NCBI GenBank assembly: GCA_964624465.1
Contig: CAZUZD010000061.1
Coordinates: forward strand, 1 to 23,898
Reading direction: 5' to 3'
Length of the DNA stretch: 23,898 bases
Source of the DNA: CAZUZD01 sp964624465
GTDB taxonomy: Bacteria; Planctomycetota; Planctomycetia; Isosphaerales; Isosphaeraceae
Of this stretch, positions 23,028-23,898 are shown in pieces (within the stretch, counting starts at the first letter, position 1; each line of letters starts with the position of its first letter). The notes beneath the pieces were generated by a model. It made no database searches, had not been told where the DNA came from, and saw only the letters and a program-made list of their open reading frames with translations. A program made the translations under genes and the position numbers.

Positions 23028-23047
23028 CGAACACGTTGATGTGTTTG
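23028..23047. promoter_or_regulatory. Imperfect inverted repeat, possible operator
   Basis: CGAACAC and GTGTTTG are 7-base arms with one mismatch around the spacer GTTGAT, in an unusually AT-rich patch that continues with TACATT at 23052-23057. The patch is between the double-HTH gene and the leftward membrane-protein gene, in a 202-base gap that holds nothing else recognisable apart from an AAGGAGG word (23080-23086) not followed by a start codon at usable distance. Confidence 0.3.
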
Positions 23048-23158
23048 GTGTACATTCCTCGACCTCTGAGTTCTCGTAAGGAGGCCAACGGGACCTCGAG
23101 CTCCAAGTTCAGGGCATGGCTAAACGGAAGGGGCGGGCTACCCCCCCCCTTCCACGAT

Positions 23159-23500
23159 TCATGGCCGGAAAAACCGGCCCCGCTCGACGGTCAGGCCGCC
23201 AAGCCAGAGGCCGCCGGCCAGGCCGACCAGCGAGCCGACCGGCCCCAGCACGACTGCGCCGGCCACCGAGCCGGCCAGGCCGGCCGAGGCGGCGGTCGCC
23301 AGCGCCATGCGGTTGAAGTGCTCGCGACGCTCACGCCCCTGGATCCCCGGCAGGGCCAGGTCCCAGAGCGGCCGGAAGCCCGGGGCCATGTAGCCGCGTG
23401 GTTTTGGACGTGACGCCGGCTGGGGGCGGCCCGGTCTCCGGCTGCCGGCCGCTGAGGGTCGGGCCCGGAATGGCCCGGTGGGTCGCTGTCGTCGTGCCAT
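23159..23500 (-). CDS. Small glycine-rich membrane protein
   Basis: A 113-residue protein of no recognised family. The first half is basic and disordered (Arg/Pro/Ala/Gly-rich), followed by PLWDLALPGIQGRERREHFNRM. Then comes a hydrophobic Gly/Ala-rich segment (about 66-101, LATAASAGLAGSVAGAVVLG and VGSLVGLAGGLWLGGL) that could form one or two tightly packed membrane helices in the manner of glycine-zipper proteins. The start is supported by AAGGAG 6 bases upstream of the ATG at 23500. It lies 84 bases after the next leftward gene, probably in one operon. Small glycine-zipper proteins are known in conjugative and phage modules, among others, but a function cannot be assigned here. Confidence 0.6.
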   Translation of the reverse strand: MARRQRPTGPFRARPSAAGSRRPGRPQPASRPKPRGYMAPGFRPLWDLALPGIQGRERREHFNRMALATAASAGLAGSVAGAVVLGPVGSLVGLAGGLWLGGLTVERGRFFRP

Positions 23501-23584
23501 GCGCTCTCCTTGCCGACGCGGTCGGTCGGCAGACGGGGGTGGGGAAGCCAGGGTGCAGACTCGGCGTCACGGCGGGGTCGCCCC

Positions 23585-23898
23585 TCAGGGCCGGGTCGCG
23601 GCGGTGAGCCGGTCGATCAGGCGGCCGGCACTGGCGCGGGTCAGGTCCTCCAGTCGGGCCGGGCCGCCGTGGTCGCGCAGGAGCTCGGCCGCGTCGATGC
23701 GGCGCCGGCCGACGAGGGTCCGGATCAGCCGCAGCTGGGCCGGCGAGGCGGGGGTGCGGGCGGCCTCGACGGGCGGCAGGGCGCGCCGGACCTGCGGCGG
23801 CGGTGGTGAGCCGGCCGGGGAGGCCTGGCGTTCGAGCTCCAGACGGCGGGCGAGCTCCTCGCCGACGGCGCGGCAGGCGGCGGCGTAGGCGGCGCGGG
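23585..23898 (-). CDS. C-terminal part of an element protein, possibly recombination-related
   Basis: The gene enters from the right edge, so only the last 103 residues are seen. They begin with RAAYAAACRAVGEELARRLELERQ, continue with a Pro-rich linker, and end with a compact helical module: SPAQLRLIRTLVGRRRIDAAELLRDHG, then LEDLTRASAGRLIDRLTAA. This last module resembles a C-terminal helical tail often found on phage and plasmid single-strand annealing or other DNA-processing proteins, where it has the pattern S-x-x-Q-x-x-x-I ... L-x-x-L-T-x-x-x-A-x-x-L-I-D-x-L. The body that would define the function lies outside the window, so the recombination link is tentative. The frame and codon use (GC at third positions) support a real gene. 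Confidence 0.6.
   Translation of the reverse strand, partial: RAAYAAACRAVGEELARRLELERQASPAGSPPPPQVRRALPPVEAARTPASPAQLRLIRTLVGRRRIDAAELLRDHGGPARLEDLTRASAGRLIDRLTAATRP

Larger units (their letters stand above)
16126..23898. mobile_element. tRNA-Leu-associated integrative element, right end outside the window
   Basis: A tyrosine recombinase lies directly downstream of the 3' end of tRNA-Leu, followed by an excisionase-like gene and a set of accessory genes: an orphan protein, a DUF1580 HTH protein, a polymerase with an unknown partner, a double-HTH protein and a small membrane protein. Coding style also changes here, from single chromosomal genes to short clustered genes with AT-richer patches. 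Integration into a tRNA 3' end is the standard arrangement for such elements. The left boundary is taken at the T-arm of the tRNA. No second copy of the tRNA end was found, so the right boundary is beyond 23898. No relaxase, portal, capsid or conjugation gene is visible, so the class (ICE, IME, satellite or prophage) is open. Confidence 0.7.

Noticed and set aside
22837..23106. Leftward frame with a TTG start opposite the end of the double-HTH gene
   Set aside because: It has no ribosome site and no recognisable domain, and it overlaps the coding end of the winged-helix gene.
23116..23316. Small basic rightward frame beginning MAKRKGRATPP
   Set aside because: The AAGGAGG word is too far upstream (about 30 bases). 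The frame lies opposite the membrane-protein gene, which has a properly spaced ribosome site.
23434..23442. GTCTCCGGC, matching nine bases of the tRNA 3' end, considered as attR
   Set aside because: It is too short, is not followed by matching bases, and is inside a coding sequence; a true attR should repeat a longer part of the tRNA end.
1..23898. CRISPR array, rRNA genes, or IS element ends
   Set aside because: No regularly spaced repeats, rRNA signatures, or transposase with terminal inverted repeats were seen on either strand.

Overview
This window reads as chromosomal DNA of a very GC-rich planctomycete, most likely from the Isosphaeraceae side of the phylum (inference from content only). 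The markers are a LEPR-XLL surface protein, a Pirellula/Verrucomicrobium-type dehydrogenase/HEAT/c-heme fusion, a tandem NIPSNAP protein, a DUF1580 protein, and a high share of predicted secreted proteins with long GC-rich shadow frames behind them.

Bases 1 to about 16050 look like ordinary chromosome. From left to right they hold: the 5' end of a secreted protein gene (-); an RdgC-like gene (-); a secreted alpha/beta hydrolase (+); a Tat-exported NlpC/P60-like protein (-); a fold-type II PLP enzyme of the serine racemase/threonine dehydratase group (-), which probably shares a transcript with a double-NIPSNAP protein (-); a LEPR-XLL protein (+); an HtrA-type protease (-); a 1242-residue PVC dehydrogenase/heme protein (+); and an M30-like zinc peptidase (-). 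Convergent pairs are separated by strong GC hairpins at 3718-3750 and 13795-13831.

At 16059-16144 there is a tRNA-Leu(GAG) with its own promoter and a textbook intrinsic terminator. Directly behind it begins an integrative element that runs off the right end of the window. Its genes are a tyrosine recombinase (+), a convergent small HTH protein that is probably the excisionase/directionality factor (-), a 335-residue orphan protein (+), a DUF1580 HTH protein (+), a 229-residue unknown protein (+) separated by three bases from a family A DNA polymerase with an exonuclease domain (+), a double winged-helix-like protein (+), a small glycine-rich membrane protein (-), and the C-terminus of a further protein (-).

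The most interesting part is this element. It carries its own PolA-type polymerase without a 5'-nuclease domain, paired with an unknown partner. An iteron-like repeat block with palindromes precedes the double-HTH gene. Matching pairs of 11-bp tandem repeats lie upstream of both the integrase and the excisionase-like gene. Together these suggest an integrative element with an element-encoded replication module. That is inference: no attR, relaxase, conjugation gene or known replication initiator is visible within the window.
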